Below are positions 27,750 through 36,248 of a stretch of DNA of 64,000 bases, piece by piece. Below the pieces are notes generated by a model. It was not told the DNA's origin. It saw only the letters and a program-made list of their open reading frames with translations, and made no database searches. Within the stretch, counting starts at the first letter, position 1. Each line of letters starts with the position of its first letter. Source of the DNA: Biomaibacter acetigenes (GTDB taxonomy: Bacteria > Bacillota > Thermosediminibacteria > Thermosediminibacterales > Tepidanaerobacteraceae); the NCBI RefSeq assembly GCF_003691585.1, contig NZ_CP033169.1, positions 1,364,001-1,428,000 on the forward strand, given 5' to 3'. Both the position numbers and the translations under genes were made by a program.

Positions 27750-27914
27750 ATGCTTAAAACTATAGAAAAATATATAGTAATAATTATAGCAGCATTTGTC
27801 ATATTTAACTTTTACTTTGCCCCGAGAAGCGTGGTGGCATATAACACCAGGAACCTGACATCGATGAGTCAAACGGTCCAGGAAGATATATTGAAGGTTG
27901 CTCAGGAAAAATAA
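27750..27914 (+). CDS. Small membrane-anchored or secreted protein of unknown function
   Basis: A 54-residue open frame starting at ATG 27750, with GAGGTGGGG 5-6 bases upstream. The frame also opens at 27714, overlapping the sigG stop, but that start lacks a ribosome binding site. The N-terminus has two lysines and a single hydrophobic stretch (YIVIIIAAFVIFNFYFA), followed by a short polar tail. I do not recognise a family. The tight position after sigG and before a strong terminator suggests it is cotranscribed with sigG and acts in the forespore, which is inference. A chance frame cannot be excluded. Confidence 0.6.
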   Translation: MLKTIEKYIVIIIAAFVIFNFYFAPRSVVAYNTRNLTSMSQTVQEDILKVAQEK

Positions 27915-27916
27915 AA

Positions 27917-27945
27917 AAGGCCTTGAAAAAAGGCCTTATTTTTTT
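27917..27945 (+). terminator. Rho-independent terminator after the sigG unit
   Basis: Perfect 8-bp stem AAGGCCTT / AAGGCCTT with loop GAAAA (27917-27937), then ATTTTTTT. It begins 2 bases after the small protein's stop codon. Confidence 0.93.
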
Positions 27946-28033
27946 GGTCACTTTTTTGGGTCAAACCGAATATAATTATGATAGTAACTATAAAGCCGGT
28001 GCTGCACAAATCGCATATGAGGGGGTGAATAAT

Positions 28034-28234
28034 GTGATTAAAACATCGGACCTGCGGCAGAGGGAGGTAATCAATATGGTCGACGGCAAGAGACTGGGGT
28101 TTGTGAGCGACCTTGATATAGACCTGGAGGAAGGCCGGGTAAAATCCATAATTATTCCGGCACAGGGTAAATTTTTTAGCCTGTTTGCCCGGTCGGGAGA
28201 CTATGTCATCCCATGGGAACAGATTAAAAAATAG
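28034..28234 (+). CDS. YlmC/YmxH family PRC-barrel sporulation protein
   Basis: Small 66-residue PRC-barrel protein of the YlmC/YmxH family, found throughout spore formers and annotated as sporulation-related; its molecular role is not known. Conserved pattern: LRQREVINMVDGKRLGFVSD, then GRVKSIIIP and DYVIPWEQIKK. The open frame reaches back to 27923 inside the terminator, but GTG 28034, preceded by GGGGGTG at 28021-28027, gives the family's normal N-terminus MIKTSDL. It lies between the sigG terminator and nrdR. Confidence 0.9.
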   Translation: MIKTSDLRQREVINMVDGKRLGFVSDLDIDLEEGRVKSIIIPAQGKFFSLFARSGDYVIPWEQIKK

Positions 28235-28303
28235 GTTCTGATGTGATTTTAGTAGAATTAAAGGAGTTCATCAACCCCAAAAAAAATGAAAATAAATTAT
28301 GAC

Positions 28304-28332
28304 TTTTAATTTGTTCCAAAAAACATTATAAT
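28304..28332 (+). promoter_or_regulatory. Possible SigA promoter for nrdR
   Basis: A perfect TATAAT at 28327-28332, 20 bases before the nrdR start. The best -35 at 17-base spacing (TTTTAA, 28304-28309) is weak. Confidence 0.4.
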
Positions 28333-28351
28333 ATTAGGGAGGGGTGGTCTT

Positions 28352-28813
28352 ATGAAGTGCCCTTTTTGCGGTTATCTCGACAGCAAGGTGATGGATTCGA
28401 GACCTACCGATGAGGGAAGTATCATCAGAAGGCGCAGAGAATGCCCTTCATGCAAGAAGAGGTTTACAACATATGAACGGATAGATGAACTTCCCATCAT
28501 GGTAATAAAAAAGAGCGGCAACCGGGAAGTCTTTGATCCCCATAAAATAATAAACGGTCTTATAAAAGCATGTGAAAAACGGCCGGTTACGATGGAAGTA
28601 TTACAAAACATTGCTTATGATGTGGAAAAAGAATTGAAGAATTCCATGGAACAGGAAGTGGAAAGCCGAAAAATAGGCGAAATGGTTATGAAAAGGCTGA
28701 AGAACGTGGATGAAGTGGCGTATGTCCGTTTCGCCTCGGTATACCGGCAGTTCAAGGACATCAACTCATATATAGAAGAAATAAAGAAACTGCAAAAGCA
28801 AAAGCAAGAGTAG
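28352..28813 (+). CDS. nrdR: Transcriptional repressor NrdR
   Basis: Repressor of ribonucleotide reductase genes, sensing dATP/ATP. The N-terminal zinc ribbon is MKCPFCGYLDSKVMDSRP followed by RRRRECPSCKKRFTTYER, giving two CxxC pairs. The ATP-cone domain runs from about residue 48 to 138 (VIKKSGNREVFDPHKIINGL). The length of 153 residues is standard. No clear pair of NrdR boxes was seen upstream of the gene itself, and no nrd genes lie in this window. The next gene encodes a radical SAM protein. Confidence 0.97.
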   Translation: MKCPFCGYLDSKVMDSRPTDEGSIIRRRRECPSCKKRFTTYERIDELPIMVIKKSGNREVFDPHKIINGLIKACEKRPVTMEVLQNIAYDVEKELKNSMEQEVESRKIGEMVMKRLKNVDEVAYVRFASVYRQFKDINSYIEEIKKLQKQKQE

Positions 28814-28835
28814 ATACATCCGGAGGTATAAAATA

Positions 28836-30551
28836 GTGACCTGGGAAAATACCAAAAACATAAAAAAGCTTGCAGATGAAGAAATATCATTTGTGCCTTT
28901 GAAGAGCTTTAAGTCGGTCCCTACAAATGTGGTGCTTATATATCCCAACTCATATAGCCTAGGGATGTCCAACCTGGGTTTTCATTCAATATATCATCAG
29001 ATAAACTCCAGGGAGGATTCCCTCTGTCACAGGGCTTTTGTTTCGCTAATGGATGAAAATTTTTCAAGAATCCAGGCTTTTGAATCAGAACAACCTCTGG
29101 ATGTTTATGATATATTGGGTTTTTCCATCTCCTTTGAGCTTGACTATATCAATGTCCTTAAGATTTTAGACAGGTCCGGTTTACCGTTGCTGGCAAAAGA
29201 CCGGGAAAGACCGCTGGTGATAGCCGGCGGGCCTGCGGTGACCTTTAATCCGGAGCCTCTTACTCCGTTTTTTGATGCTTTCGTCATCGGTGAGGGGGAG
29301 GAAGTGATACATGAAATTATTGAGACTTTTACAAATCTCAGACACCGGTCAAAACAGGAAATACTGGAGAGTTTGTCGGCAGTTCAGGGAGTTTACGTGC
29401 CGGACTTTTATGAAGTGAAATATGACAAAACCGGGCGGGTTCTAGAGTTTACTGCAAAAAATAAAGCGCATGACTGTATCAGGAAAAGGTGGATAAAAAA
29501 ACTTGATGATATAAAAACCGAATCGGTGATCCTTACTCCCAATACCGAGTTCAAGGACATGTTTTTGCTGGAAGTGTCCAGGGGATGCGGAAGGAACTGC
29601 AGATTCTGCATGGCCGGATATTGTTACAGGGTCCCCAGGGCAAGGTCCCTCGGCTATGTCCTCGATAGAGCCGAATTTGGTTTTAAATTTAAAAAAAAGA
29701 TAGGGCTGGTGGGGGCTGCCATATCGGATTATCCTTATATCGATGAGCTTTCAGAAAATTTTATTAGAAGACAGATAAAGTTTTCCGTATCTTCCCTGAG
29801 GGCCGATACATTGAGGGAACCGTTGATGGAGGGGCTCGCCAGAAGCGGCCACAGGACTCTCACCATAGCTCCCGAAGCCGGGTCTCAGAGATTAAGAGAT
29901 GTAATAAATAAAGGTATTAATGAAGGTCATGTATTGAACTCCATAAGCCTTGCCCACAAATACGGCATTCACAATGTCAAACTATATTATATTATAGGGC
30001 TTCCTACTGAAACTGACGGTGATATAGATGAAATGATAGATTTTCTAGTACAGATTAAAGATTTCATGAAAAAGATAGGCAACAAGACGGGCAATTTATC
30101 CATCAGCGTAAACCCTTTCATTCCGAAACCATGGACTCCCTTTCAATGGGTTGGAATGGAATCCATAGACACCCTGAATAAAAAAATAAACAGGCTCAAA
30201 AACAGCTTGAAGCCTAAAGGCATAAGGGTTATCTTTGAAAGTCCCAGGCTTTCCGAGATTCAGTCGGCCCTGGCCAGGGGCGACAGACTCATGGGAATTT
30301 TATTATATGAAGCTTATAAGCTGGGAGGAAAGACTTCCTCCTATAAAAAAATCGAGATAGAGGGAAGGAATATAGAATATTATGCCCACAGGCATTTAGC
30401 ATTTGAAGATACACTGCCGTGGGACCATATAGACATAGGACTGAAAAAGGAGTATTTTATAAATGAGTATAAACGGGCTCTTCAAGGAAAATTTACCCGA
30501 AGATGTACCGATGAAATATGCAGTACATGCAGGATTTGCCAGCATAAATGA
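28836..30551 (+). CDS. B12-binding-domain-type radical SAM protein (TIGR03960-like)
   Basis: Radical SAM enzyme of 571 residues and unknown substrate. The N-terminal third resembles a cobalamin-binding domain (VLIYPNSYSLGMSNLGFHSIY, then a GGP motif), and the central barrel has the iron-sulfur motif CGRNCRFC (CxxxCxxC). The segment TLTIAPEAGSQRLRDVINKG is usual for this group. The C-terminus ends in a cysteine cluster (CSTCRIC). It begins with GTG at 28836. The function of this family is not established. It is followed by pgeF 15 bases downstream. Confidence 0.85.
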   Translation: MTWENTKNIKKLADEEISFVPLKSFKSVPTNVVLIYPNSYSLGMSNLGFHSIYHQINSREDSLCHRAFVSLMDENFSRIQAFESEQPLDVYDILGFSISFELDYINVLKILDRSGLPLLAKDRERPLVIAGGPAVTFNPEPLTPFFDAFVIGEGEEVIHEIIETFTNLRHRSKQEILESLSAVQGVYVPDFYEVKYDKTGRVLEFTAKNKAHDCIRKRWIKKLDDIKTESVILTPNTEFKDMFLLEVSRGCGRNCRFCMAGYCYRVPRARSLGYVLDRAEFGFKFKKKIGLVGAAISDYPYIDELSENFIRRQIKFSVSSLRADTLREPLMEGLARSGHRTLTIAPEAGSQRLRDVINKGINEGHVLNSISLAHKYGIHNVKLYYIIGLPTETDGDIDEMIDFLVQIKDFMKKIGNKTGNLSISVNPFIPKPWTPFQWVGMESIDTLNKKINRLKNSLKPKGIRVIFESPRLSEIQSALARGDRLMGILLYEAYKLGGKTSSYKKIEIEGRNIEYYAHRHLAFEDTLPWDHIDIGLKKEYFINEYKRALQGKFTRRCTDEICSTCRICQHK

Positions 30552-30566
30552 GGAGGGGAGTAAACC

Positions 30567-31379
30567 TTGGATTTTGAGTTGAGGCAAAAGGGGGCTTTGA
30601 AATACCTTGTCATCCCCTCTTTTGAAAAAACACATCTTGTAAAACACGGTTTTTCCACCCGCGTTGGAGGAGTTAGCCGGGGAGCATATCAGTCTTTAAA
30701 TCTCGGCCTGAAAAAAGCTGATGAAAAAGATAGGGTTATGGAAAATTACAGACTGCTCTGTGATGCTCTTGGTATAGATATGAATAATCTGGTGGCATCA
30801 GACCAGGTCCACGGCGACGACATATATGAAGTTTTGCTTCAGGATCGTGGAAAGGGTATAAAGAGGGAGTCTGATATAATAAATAAGGATGCCCTGATGA
30901 CAAAACAAAAAGGCGTGGCCCTGGTAACATATTATGCGGACTGCGTCCCCCTGCTTTTTCTGGATGTCGGGACTCCGGCCATTGCCCTTGCCCATGCCGG
31001 ATGGCGAGGCACCGTCAAGAAGATAGGTCAGAAGACCGTATCCCAAATGGTGAAAAAATTTGGGTCTCATCCGGAAAACATCCTGGTAGGGATAGGTCCC
31101 TGCATCAAAAGCTGCTGTTATGAGGTGGATGAACCTGTAGTGCAAGAATTTAAAAGGGCCTTCAGTTACCTGGAAGAGTTGATTGAAGATAAAGGCGGCG
31201 GTCACTGGATGCTTGACCTGGTGAAAGCCAATAAAGAACAACTGGAGGATGCCGGAATAAAGCCTCAAAATATCACCGTAAGCCATTACTGCACTTCCTG
31301 TAGCAATGACCTGTTTTTTTCCTATAGGGCCGACCATGGAAAAACCGGAAGCCTGGCGGCCGTAATTGAATTAATTTAG
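30567..31379 (+). CDS. pgeF: Peptidoglycan editing factor PgeF (YfiH/YlmD family, multicopper-oxidase-like fold)
   Basis: Protein of the YfiH (Cu-oxidase_4, laccase-domain) family. The E. coli member PgeF edits misincorporated L-serine in peptidoglycan precursors, and other members act as purine nucleoside phosphorylases/adenosine deaminases. Conserved parts are HGFSTRVGGVS at the start, DQVHGD, ADCVPLLF and HAGWRGT, with metal-binding histidine and cysteine residues, then GPCIKSCCYEV. Start TTG 30567 follows GAGGAGGGGAG. In B. subtilis the homologue ylmD precedes ylmE-sepF; here it lies about 20 kb away from those genes. Confidence 0.93.
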   Translation: MDFELRQKGALKYLVIPSFEKTHLVKHGFSTRVGGVSRGAYQSLNLGLKKADEKDRVMENYRLLCDALGIDMNNLVASDQVHGDDIYEVLLQDRGKGIKRESDIINKDALMTKQKGVALVTYYADCVPLLFLDVGTPAIALAHAGWRGTVKKIGQKTVSQMVKKFGSHPENILVGIGPCIKSCCYEVDEPVVQEFKRAFSYLEELIEDKGGGHWMLDLVKANKEQLEDAGIKPQNITVSHYCTSCSNDLFFSYRADHGKTGSLAAVIELI

Positions 31380-31409
31380 CCTATAAAATGGAAACACGGA
31401 GGAAGATTT

Positions 31410-32108
31410 ATGTCAAAAGAAAAAATCCTTATAGTTGACGATGAACCGCACATACTGGAACTGGTGCGATTTAACCTTGAAGCCGGCGGGTTTAAGGTGA
31501 TAGAAGCTCCTGATGGACAAAAGGCTATTGAACTTGCCCAAACGGAAAACCCCGATCTGATATTGCTGGATTTGATGCTTCCCGGAACCGACGGGTTAGA
31601 GGTCTGCAGGATTTTGCGCCAGCAAAAGGCAACCCGGGAAATTCCCATTATTATGCTGACCGCCAAGAGTGAGGAGATAGACAAGGTCCTGGGGCTTGAA
31701 ATTGGAGCCGATGATTATATCACAAAACCCTTTAGCCCACGGGAGTTGACGGCCAGGGTGAAAGCGGTGCTGCGAAGGTCGGCCGGTTCAGAAAAGACCG
31801 AAAATAATATAAAAATAGGAAATCTGGTCATAGATATAGAAAAGCATGAGGTGCTGGTGGATGGAGAAAAACAGGAATTTACGCCCAAGGAGTTTGATTT
31901 GTTAAAGCTGCTGGCATCCAATCCCGGCAAGGTTTTTTCAAGGGAATACCTCCTTGAGAATATCTGGGGTTATGATTATCTCGGAGATACCAGAACTGTA
32001 GATGTCCATATACGGCATCTTCGGCAAAAAGTTGAAAAAGATTCGGACAGGCCAGTTTATATAGAAACTGTCAGGGGAATCGGATACAAGTTCAATAAGC
32101 CGGAGTGA
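31410..32108 (+). CDS. phoP: PhoP/PhoB-type response regulator (OmpR family)
   Basis: Two-component response regulator, 232 residues: an N-terminal receiver domain with acidic pocket DDEP, phosphoacceptor aspartate in LILLDLMLPGTDG, and the conserved lysine in DDYITKPFSPREL; then an OmpR-type winged helix domain (DVHIRHLRQKVEKD, YIETVRGIGYKF). The downstream PhoR-like kinase overlaps by 4 bases, and pstB and phoU follow, which supports a role in phosphate control. Four PhoP-type direct repeats precede pstB. Gene symbol phoP (phoB in other nomenclature) is by context. Confidence 0.93.
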   Translation: MSKEKILIVDDEPHILELVRFNLEAGGFKVIEAPDGQKAIELAQTENPDLILLDLMLPGTDGLEVCRILRQQKATREIPIIMLTAKSEEIDKVLGLEIGADDYITKPFSPRELTARVKAVLRRSAGSEKTENNIKIGNLVIDIEKHEVLVDGEKQEFTPKEFDLLKLLASNPGKVFSREYLLENIWGYDYLGDTRTVDVHIRHLRQKVEKDSDRPVYIETVRGIGYKFNKPE

Positions 32109-33850
32109 TGTTTTTGCAAAAACAGCTTTCAAAAGCCCTTATATTATTAATAATACTTTCTGTAAGCATAGTGGGCCTTTTTTCATTTATCGTGCTGGAA
32201 GATTATTACCTCAAAAGCGTTAAGGCCGACCTTTTGTCTGATGCGCTACTGGCAAGAGACATAATAGGACCATATCTTGCCGATACCAAGCAGCAAAGCT
32301 TACAGAATAAGGTTGAGTTTATTTCTTTACAGATAAATAAAAATATAACCGTTATTCAAAGGGGTGTTGTAATAGCGGATTCTAAAAATCCGATGCGCTG
32401 TGGAATGAAGGAACCGGTAATTTCCGGTTCTTTAACCCAGCTGTTTACTTTTCCCTCTTTTCCTGATATATGGAAAAGGCAGATGTTTTTTATTGAGGTG
32501 CCTGGAGTTTTACCGGAGGCCCCTTTTATAGTGCGCGTATCGACACCCCTGGTTCAGGTCAAAGAAACGATTCTTAAAATAAGTCTGGTCATAGTAATAG
32601 CAGCTTTGCTCAGCGGGATAGCCGCATTGTTTTTTTCTATCCGGTTTTCGAAGAGGATAGTGTCTCCCATAAAAGAAATGATACGGGTGACAAAGGAATT
32701 TTCAAGAGGAAATTTTACAGAATTGATTCAAACCAGGTCCGATAACGAATTGGGAGAACTGGGAGATACCCTCAATTTTATGGCTGCCAGGCTTGAAAAA
32801 TCGCTGCAAGAACTGGATGACAGGACTACAAAAATGGAAGCCATTCTTAGAGGAATGGTGGATGGGGTCCTTGCCGTGGATAATACCGGCAGGATACTTC
32901 TGGTAAATCCCGCGGCTGAAAAAATGTTTAATATCAGCGCAAAAAATGCATCCGGCAGGCATTTAATTGAAGTAATAAGGAATTATGAACTGAATGAATT
33001 TATAAACGCATCTTTAAAAAAAGGAATTGTTTCATTTAAAGAGCTGATTTTATTGCCGGGAGAGCAAATTTTGAGGGTTCATGTGAGCCCCTTCAGGGAC
33101 TATTCGGGGAAAACCTTCGGCATAGTGGCAGTCATTAGAGATATAACGGAACTTCGCAGGCTTGAGAAAGTGCGCTCTGATTTTGTGGCTAACGTTTCCC
33201 ACGAGCTAAGAACACCGCTAACTTCCATAAAGGGCTTTGTGGAGACCTTGCTGGACGGAGCTTATAAGGATCCCAATCTTGCTAAAAGATTTCTTAATAT
33301 AATCGACTTTGAAACGGGAAGACTTTACCGGCTAATAAATGACCTTCTGGATCTGTCACAACTGGAAACCAATCAGGTAAAGCTAAACATGGAAAATGTC
33401 AAATTGCCTGTTATAATAGAAGAAATAATGATGATATTTGATGTCCGATTGAAAGAAAAAAACTTGAGTTTTTCCACACATTTTCCCGAAAATCTTCCGG
33501 AGGTAAAAGCTGACCCTGACTGGCTGCGGCAGGTATTCATAAATCTTGTGGACAATGCGGTGAAATTCACTCCCCGTAATGGAAAAATATGGATTGAAGC
33601 TGCGGAGAAAGGCAATTTTGTAGAAATACGGGTTTGTGATACGGGCATAGGTATTCCAAAAGAGGATATACCCAGGCTTTTTGAAAGATTTTACCGGGTG
33701 GATAAGGCCAGGTCCCGGCAGATGGGAGGAACGGGCCTGGGCCTTTCAATTGTTAAACATATTATTAAATCTCTGGGCGGAGAAATAAAAGTGGAAAGCA
33801 AAGTCGGTGAAGGAAGTAAATTCATCTTTTTATTGCAAAAAGCGGATTAA
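32105..33850 (+). CDS. phoR: Phosphate-responsive sensor histidine kinase PhoR
   Basis: Membrane histidine kinase of 581 residues: membrane segment near residues 10-32, extracytoplasmic domain, second membrane segment around residues 160-182, HAMP, PAS domain (GMVDGVLAVDNTGRILLVNP), the HisKA helix with phosphoacceptor histidine in FVANVSHELRTPLTSIKGF, and an ATPase domain with N, G1 and G2 boxes (NLVDNAVKFTP, DTGIGIP, GGTGLGLSIVK). It overlaps phoP by 4 bases. The stop codon overlaps the first Pho-box repeat upstream of pstB. Confidence 0.93.
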   Translation: MMFLQKQLSKALILLIILSVSIVGLFSFIVLEDYYLKSVKADLLSDALLARDIIGPYLADTKQQSLQNKVEFISLQINKNITVIQRGVVIADSKNPMRCGMKEPVISGSLTQLFTFPSFPDIWKRQMFFIEVPGVLPEAPFIVRVSTPLVQVKETILKISLVIVIAALLSGIAALFFSIRFSKRIVSPIKEMIRVTKEFSRGNFTELIQTRSDNELGELGDTLNFMAARLEKSLQELDDRTTKMEAILRGMVDGVLAVDNTGRILLVNPAAEKMFNISAKNASGRHLIEVIRNYELNEFINASLKKGIVSFKELILLPGEQILRVHVSPFRDYSGKTFGIVAVIRDITELRRLEKVRSDFVANVSHELRTPLTSIKGFVETLLDGAYKDPNLAKRFLNIIDFETGRLYRLINDLLDLSQLETNQVKLNMENVKLPVIIEEIMMIFDVRLKEKNLSFSTHFPENLPEVKADPDWLRQVFINLVDNAVKFTPRNGKIWIEAAEKGNFVEIRVCDTGIGIPKEDIPRLFERFYRVDKARSRQMGGTGLGLSIVKHIIKSLGGEIKVESKVGEGSKFIFLLQKAD

Positions 33851-33885
33851 CAATTTGTTTAAATAAAATTAAACAAAAATTAACA
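33847..33885 (+). promoter_or_regulatory. Pho box: four 6-base direct repeats with 11-base period
   Basis: TTAACA (33847), TTTAAA (33858), TTAAAC (33869) and TTAACA (33880) occur at exact 11-base steps. This is the layout of PhoP binding sites known from B. subtilis (TT[A/T/C]ACA repeats, one per helical turn). A possible -10 TAAAAT is at 33886-33891. The first repeat includes the phoR stop codon. Confidence 0.82.
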
Positions 33886-33923
33886 TAAAATGTTTTAATA
33901 TAGATATAAGGGAGGCGATTAAG

Positions 33924-34679
33924 ATAGAAAATAAAATTTACACTGAGGGGTTAAACCTTTATTATGGCAAATTTCAGGCTCTTAAGGGTATTAAGATGGA
34001 GGTGAAAAAGAATAAGGTCACAGCACTTATTGGACCATCTGGATGTGGAAAATCCACCTTTTTGAGAACACTGAACCGTATGAATGACCTCATAGAAGAT
34101 GCACGCATAGAAGGTAAAATTTTTCTGGATAATAAAAATATTTATGACCCGGATGTGGATGTGGTTGATCTCAGAAAACGTGTTGGGATGGTGTTTCAAA
34201 AGCCAAATCCCTTTCCCATGTCCATATATGATAATGTCGCATATGGCCCTAGAATCCACGGCGACAGGGATAAGAAGAAACTGGATGAAATAGTTGAAAA
34301 AAGTCTCCGGGGGGCGGCTCTGTGGGACGAGGTGAAAGACCGTTTGCGGGATTCGGCATTGGGATTGTCAGGAGGCCAGCAGCAGAGGCTGTGCATTGCT
34401 AGAGTGCTGGCTGTAGAGCCCGAGGTTGTTTTGATGGATGAGCCGTGTTCCGCCCTGGACCCCATTTCTACCATGAAAATCGAAGAGTTGATTGAACAGC
34501 TCAAGGAAAATTACACAATTGTAATCGTTACCCATAATATGCAGCAGGCTGGTAGAATATCGGACTATACGGCTTTTTTCTTGACCGGTGAGATTATTGA
34601 ATTTGGATTGACGGAAGAACTGTTTTATAATCCCAAAAATAAAAAGACAGAAGATTATATTACGGGCCGTTTCGGTTAA
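33924..34679 (+). CDS. pstB: Phosphate ABC transporter ATP-binding protein PstB, non-canonical start codon
   Basis: ATPase of the high-affinity phosphate importer. Walker [11 protein letters not shown], the signature [13 protein letters not shown], Walker [14 protein letters not shown] and the switch histidine in VTHNMQQA are all intact. The first ATG (33996) would remove the conserved leading residues [19 protein letters not shown], including the aromatic A-loop. That sequence is present upstream in frame, but with no ATG, GTG or TTG. Ribosome binding site AAGGGAGG (33908-33915) points to ATA 33924 as start, with ATT 33918 as an alternative. An ATG-to-ATA change or sequencing error could also explain it. 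pstS, pstC and pstA are not in the window. Confidence 0.88.
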   Translation: MENKIYTEGLNLYYGKFQALKGIKMEVKKNKVTALIGPSGCGKSTFLRTLNRMNDLIEDARIEGKIFLDNKNIYDPDVDVVDLRKRVGMVFQKPNPFPMSIYDNVAYGPRIHGDRDKKKLDEIVEKSLRGAALWDEVKDRLRDSALGLSGGQQQRLCIARVLAVEPEVVLMDEPCSALDPISTMKIEELIEQLKENYTIVIVTHNMQQAGRISDYTAFFLTGEIIEFGLTEELFYNPKNKKTEDYITGRFG

Positions 34680-34685
34680 TTTATA

Positions 34686-34745
34686 TTGGGGACGTTCCTC
34701 CGCCTCCCCCAGCTGACTGCCCTAGAAGAGGAGGCGCTCCCCTAA
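34686..34745 (+). repeat. 60-bp dispersed palindromic repeat, copy A
   Basis: Starts TTGGGGACGTTCCTCC and ends GCTCCCCTAA. Nearly identical, in inverted orientation, to 38553-38613. The ends are partly self-complementary (GGGGACG versus CGTCCCC in copy B; CCTCC versus GGAGG), so it can fold as an interrupted hairpin, like REP or MITE-type repeats. It lies between pstB and phoU. Confidence 0.8.
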
Positions 34746-34766
34746 CATTAAAGGAGGTAATGTAAA

Positions 34767-35429
34767 ATGATTTCAACACGGCCTTCTTTTGACAGGGAAC
34801 TGCAGGAACTTCAGCAGGACATACTCAGAATGGGAAGTATGGTGGAACAGCAAATTTACAATGCGGTGGAATCGCTGGTAAAAAAAGATGAAAAATTGGC
34901 TAAAAAGGTTATAGAAGATGATGATATTGTGGATGACATGGAACACCAGATAGAAGATAAGTGTGTGAAGCTCATTGCAAGACAGCACCCGCTGGCAAAA
35001 GATTTACGGGTAATTTTCACGGGGGTTAAGATCGCCACCGACCTTGAAAGAATGTCCGACAATTCCATAGACATCGCCAGGACCACCATAAGATTGCTGG
35101 GGCAGCAGTATATCAAACCTTTAATTGATATACCCCGTATGGCGTATTTGACCAGGGAAATGGTGAGGACAGCCCTGGATGCATATATTAACCAGGACGT
35201 GGAAGCAGCCCAGAGGGTCTGCAATTCCGATGATGAAATTGACCACCTTTATTCACAAATCTTCAGGGAACTTCTGGTCATAATGATGGAAGACCCAAAG
35301 ACCATATCCCAGGCAACACAACTGCTTTTTGTAGGAAGATACCTGGAACGCATTGCGGACCATGCCACGAACCTGGGCGAGTGGATAATATACCTTGTCA
35401 CTGGCGAAAAGAAAGAACTGAATAATTAA
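34767..35429 (+). CDS. phoU: Phosphate signalling protein PhoU
   Basis: Negative regulator linking the Pst transporter to PhoR. Two three-helix PhoU repeats are visible, with the paired signature DDxxD/E..E patterns: EDDDIVDDMEHQIEDKC in the first and NSDDEIDHLYSQIFRELL in the second, each followed by an arginine-aspartate segment (TDLERMSDNSIDIA; YLERIADHATNLGEW). The length of 220 residues is normal. It has AAGGAGGTAATG before the ATG at 34767. The palindromic repeat copy A separates it from pstB. Confidence 0.95.
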   Translation: MISTRPSFDRELQELQQDILRMGSMVEQQIYNAVESLVKKDEKLAKKVIEDDDIVDDMEHQIEDKCVKLIARQHPLAKDLRVIFTGVKIATDLERMSDNSIDIARTTIRLLGQQYIKPLIDIPRMAYLTREMVRTALDAYINQDVEAAQRVCNSDDEIDHLYSQIFRELLVIMMEDPKTISQATQLLFVGRYLERIADHATNLGEWIIYLVTGEKKELNN

Positions 35430-35430
35430 G

Positions 35431-35462
35431 AAAAGGCAGCCGAAAACCGGCTGCTTTTATTT
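35431..35462 (+). terminator. Rho-independent terminator after phoU
   Basis: Stem GCAGCCG / CGGCTGC (35436-35442 / 35448-35454) extended by flanking AAAA/TTTT, loop AAAAC, then TTTTATTTT. It starts just after the phoU stop codon. Confidence 0.9.
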
Positions 35463-35537
35463 TGTGTGTAGAATAAATTAAAAAATCCCAGGGCAACATA
35501 AGAATAGAAATTTCTTCAAATAGGCGAGGTGTTTTCC

Positions 35538-36248
35538 ATGCCCGTGGGAGTTATTTTACTGCTGGTAATAGCAGTGCTTATTTATTTTGGTCTTTTGCAT
35601 AGGGTTCTTGACAGGATGCATATGTCAGACAAAGTGGCTTTTGTCTTTATAGGAGCCATGATATTGGGCACATTTTTACCCAATATTCCCTTGAGTCCCG
35701 GATTATCAATAAACCTGGGAGGCGGGGTGGTGCCCATAGTTGTTGCCATATACCTGATTGCCACGTCAGATACGGGGCTGGAAAAAATGAGAGCCATTGC
35801 GGCATCGATTATTACGGGGATAGTGATATATACCGCAGGAAGACTGCTGCCCGCAGAGCCCGGGACCATGTTCATAGACCCCATGATAGCATTTTCCATC
35901 CTGGCAGGTATAGTGGCGTATATATTCGGCCGCTCCCGCCGGGGAGCTTTCATTGCGGGTATTTTTGGAGTGGTTATCAGTGATATTATATATGCCCTGG
36001 GTGTAACCACAAGGCCTATCGGCACGGTGATAGGCGGAGCGGGAGTGTTTGATGCGGCCATAATTGCCGGAGTTATAGGAGTGGCATTGTGTGAAATTGT
36101 GGGAGAAACCCGCGAGAGGCTCCAGGGTGGTACGGCCAAAGCAGACAAAAAGCCCCGGGAAAATCCGGAAATGGCCAGTATGCTGGTAAAGGATGAGGAA
36201 AATTCATCGAAAGAAGGTGAATATAGTAATGATGAAGGGAATAATTAA
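35538..36248 (+). CDS. DUF1614 family membrane protein
   Basis: Polytopic membrane protein of 236 residues with about six or seven hydrophobic segments and a charged cytoplasmic-looking tail (EDEENSSKEGEYSNDE type composition). It matches the DUF1614 family, which has no known function. ATG 35538 is preferred over GTG 35529 because GAGGTG lies 7 bases before it. Its 3' end overlaps the start of spoIIP by 20 bases, so the two are likely coexpressed; a link to sporulation is inference from that neighbourhood. Confidence 0.82.
   Translation: MPVGVILLLVIAVLIYFGLLHRVLDRMHMSDKVAFVFIGAMILGTFLPNIPLSPGLSINLGGGVVPIVVAIYLIATSDTGLEKMRAIAASIITGIVIYTAGRLLPAEPGTMFIDPMIAFSILAGIVAYIFGRSRRGAFIAGIFGVVISDIIYALGVTTRPIGTVIGGAGVFDAAIIAGVIGVALCEIVGETRERLQGGTAKADKKPRENPEMASMLVKDEENSSKEGEYSNDEGNN

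Noticed and set aside
35582-36148. 188-codon minus-strand frame opposite the DUF1614 gene
   Set aside because: Proline/threonine-rich translation typical of the antisense of a hydrophobic membrane protein; the plus-strand frame has the ribosome binding site and family match.
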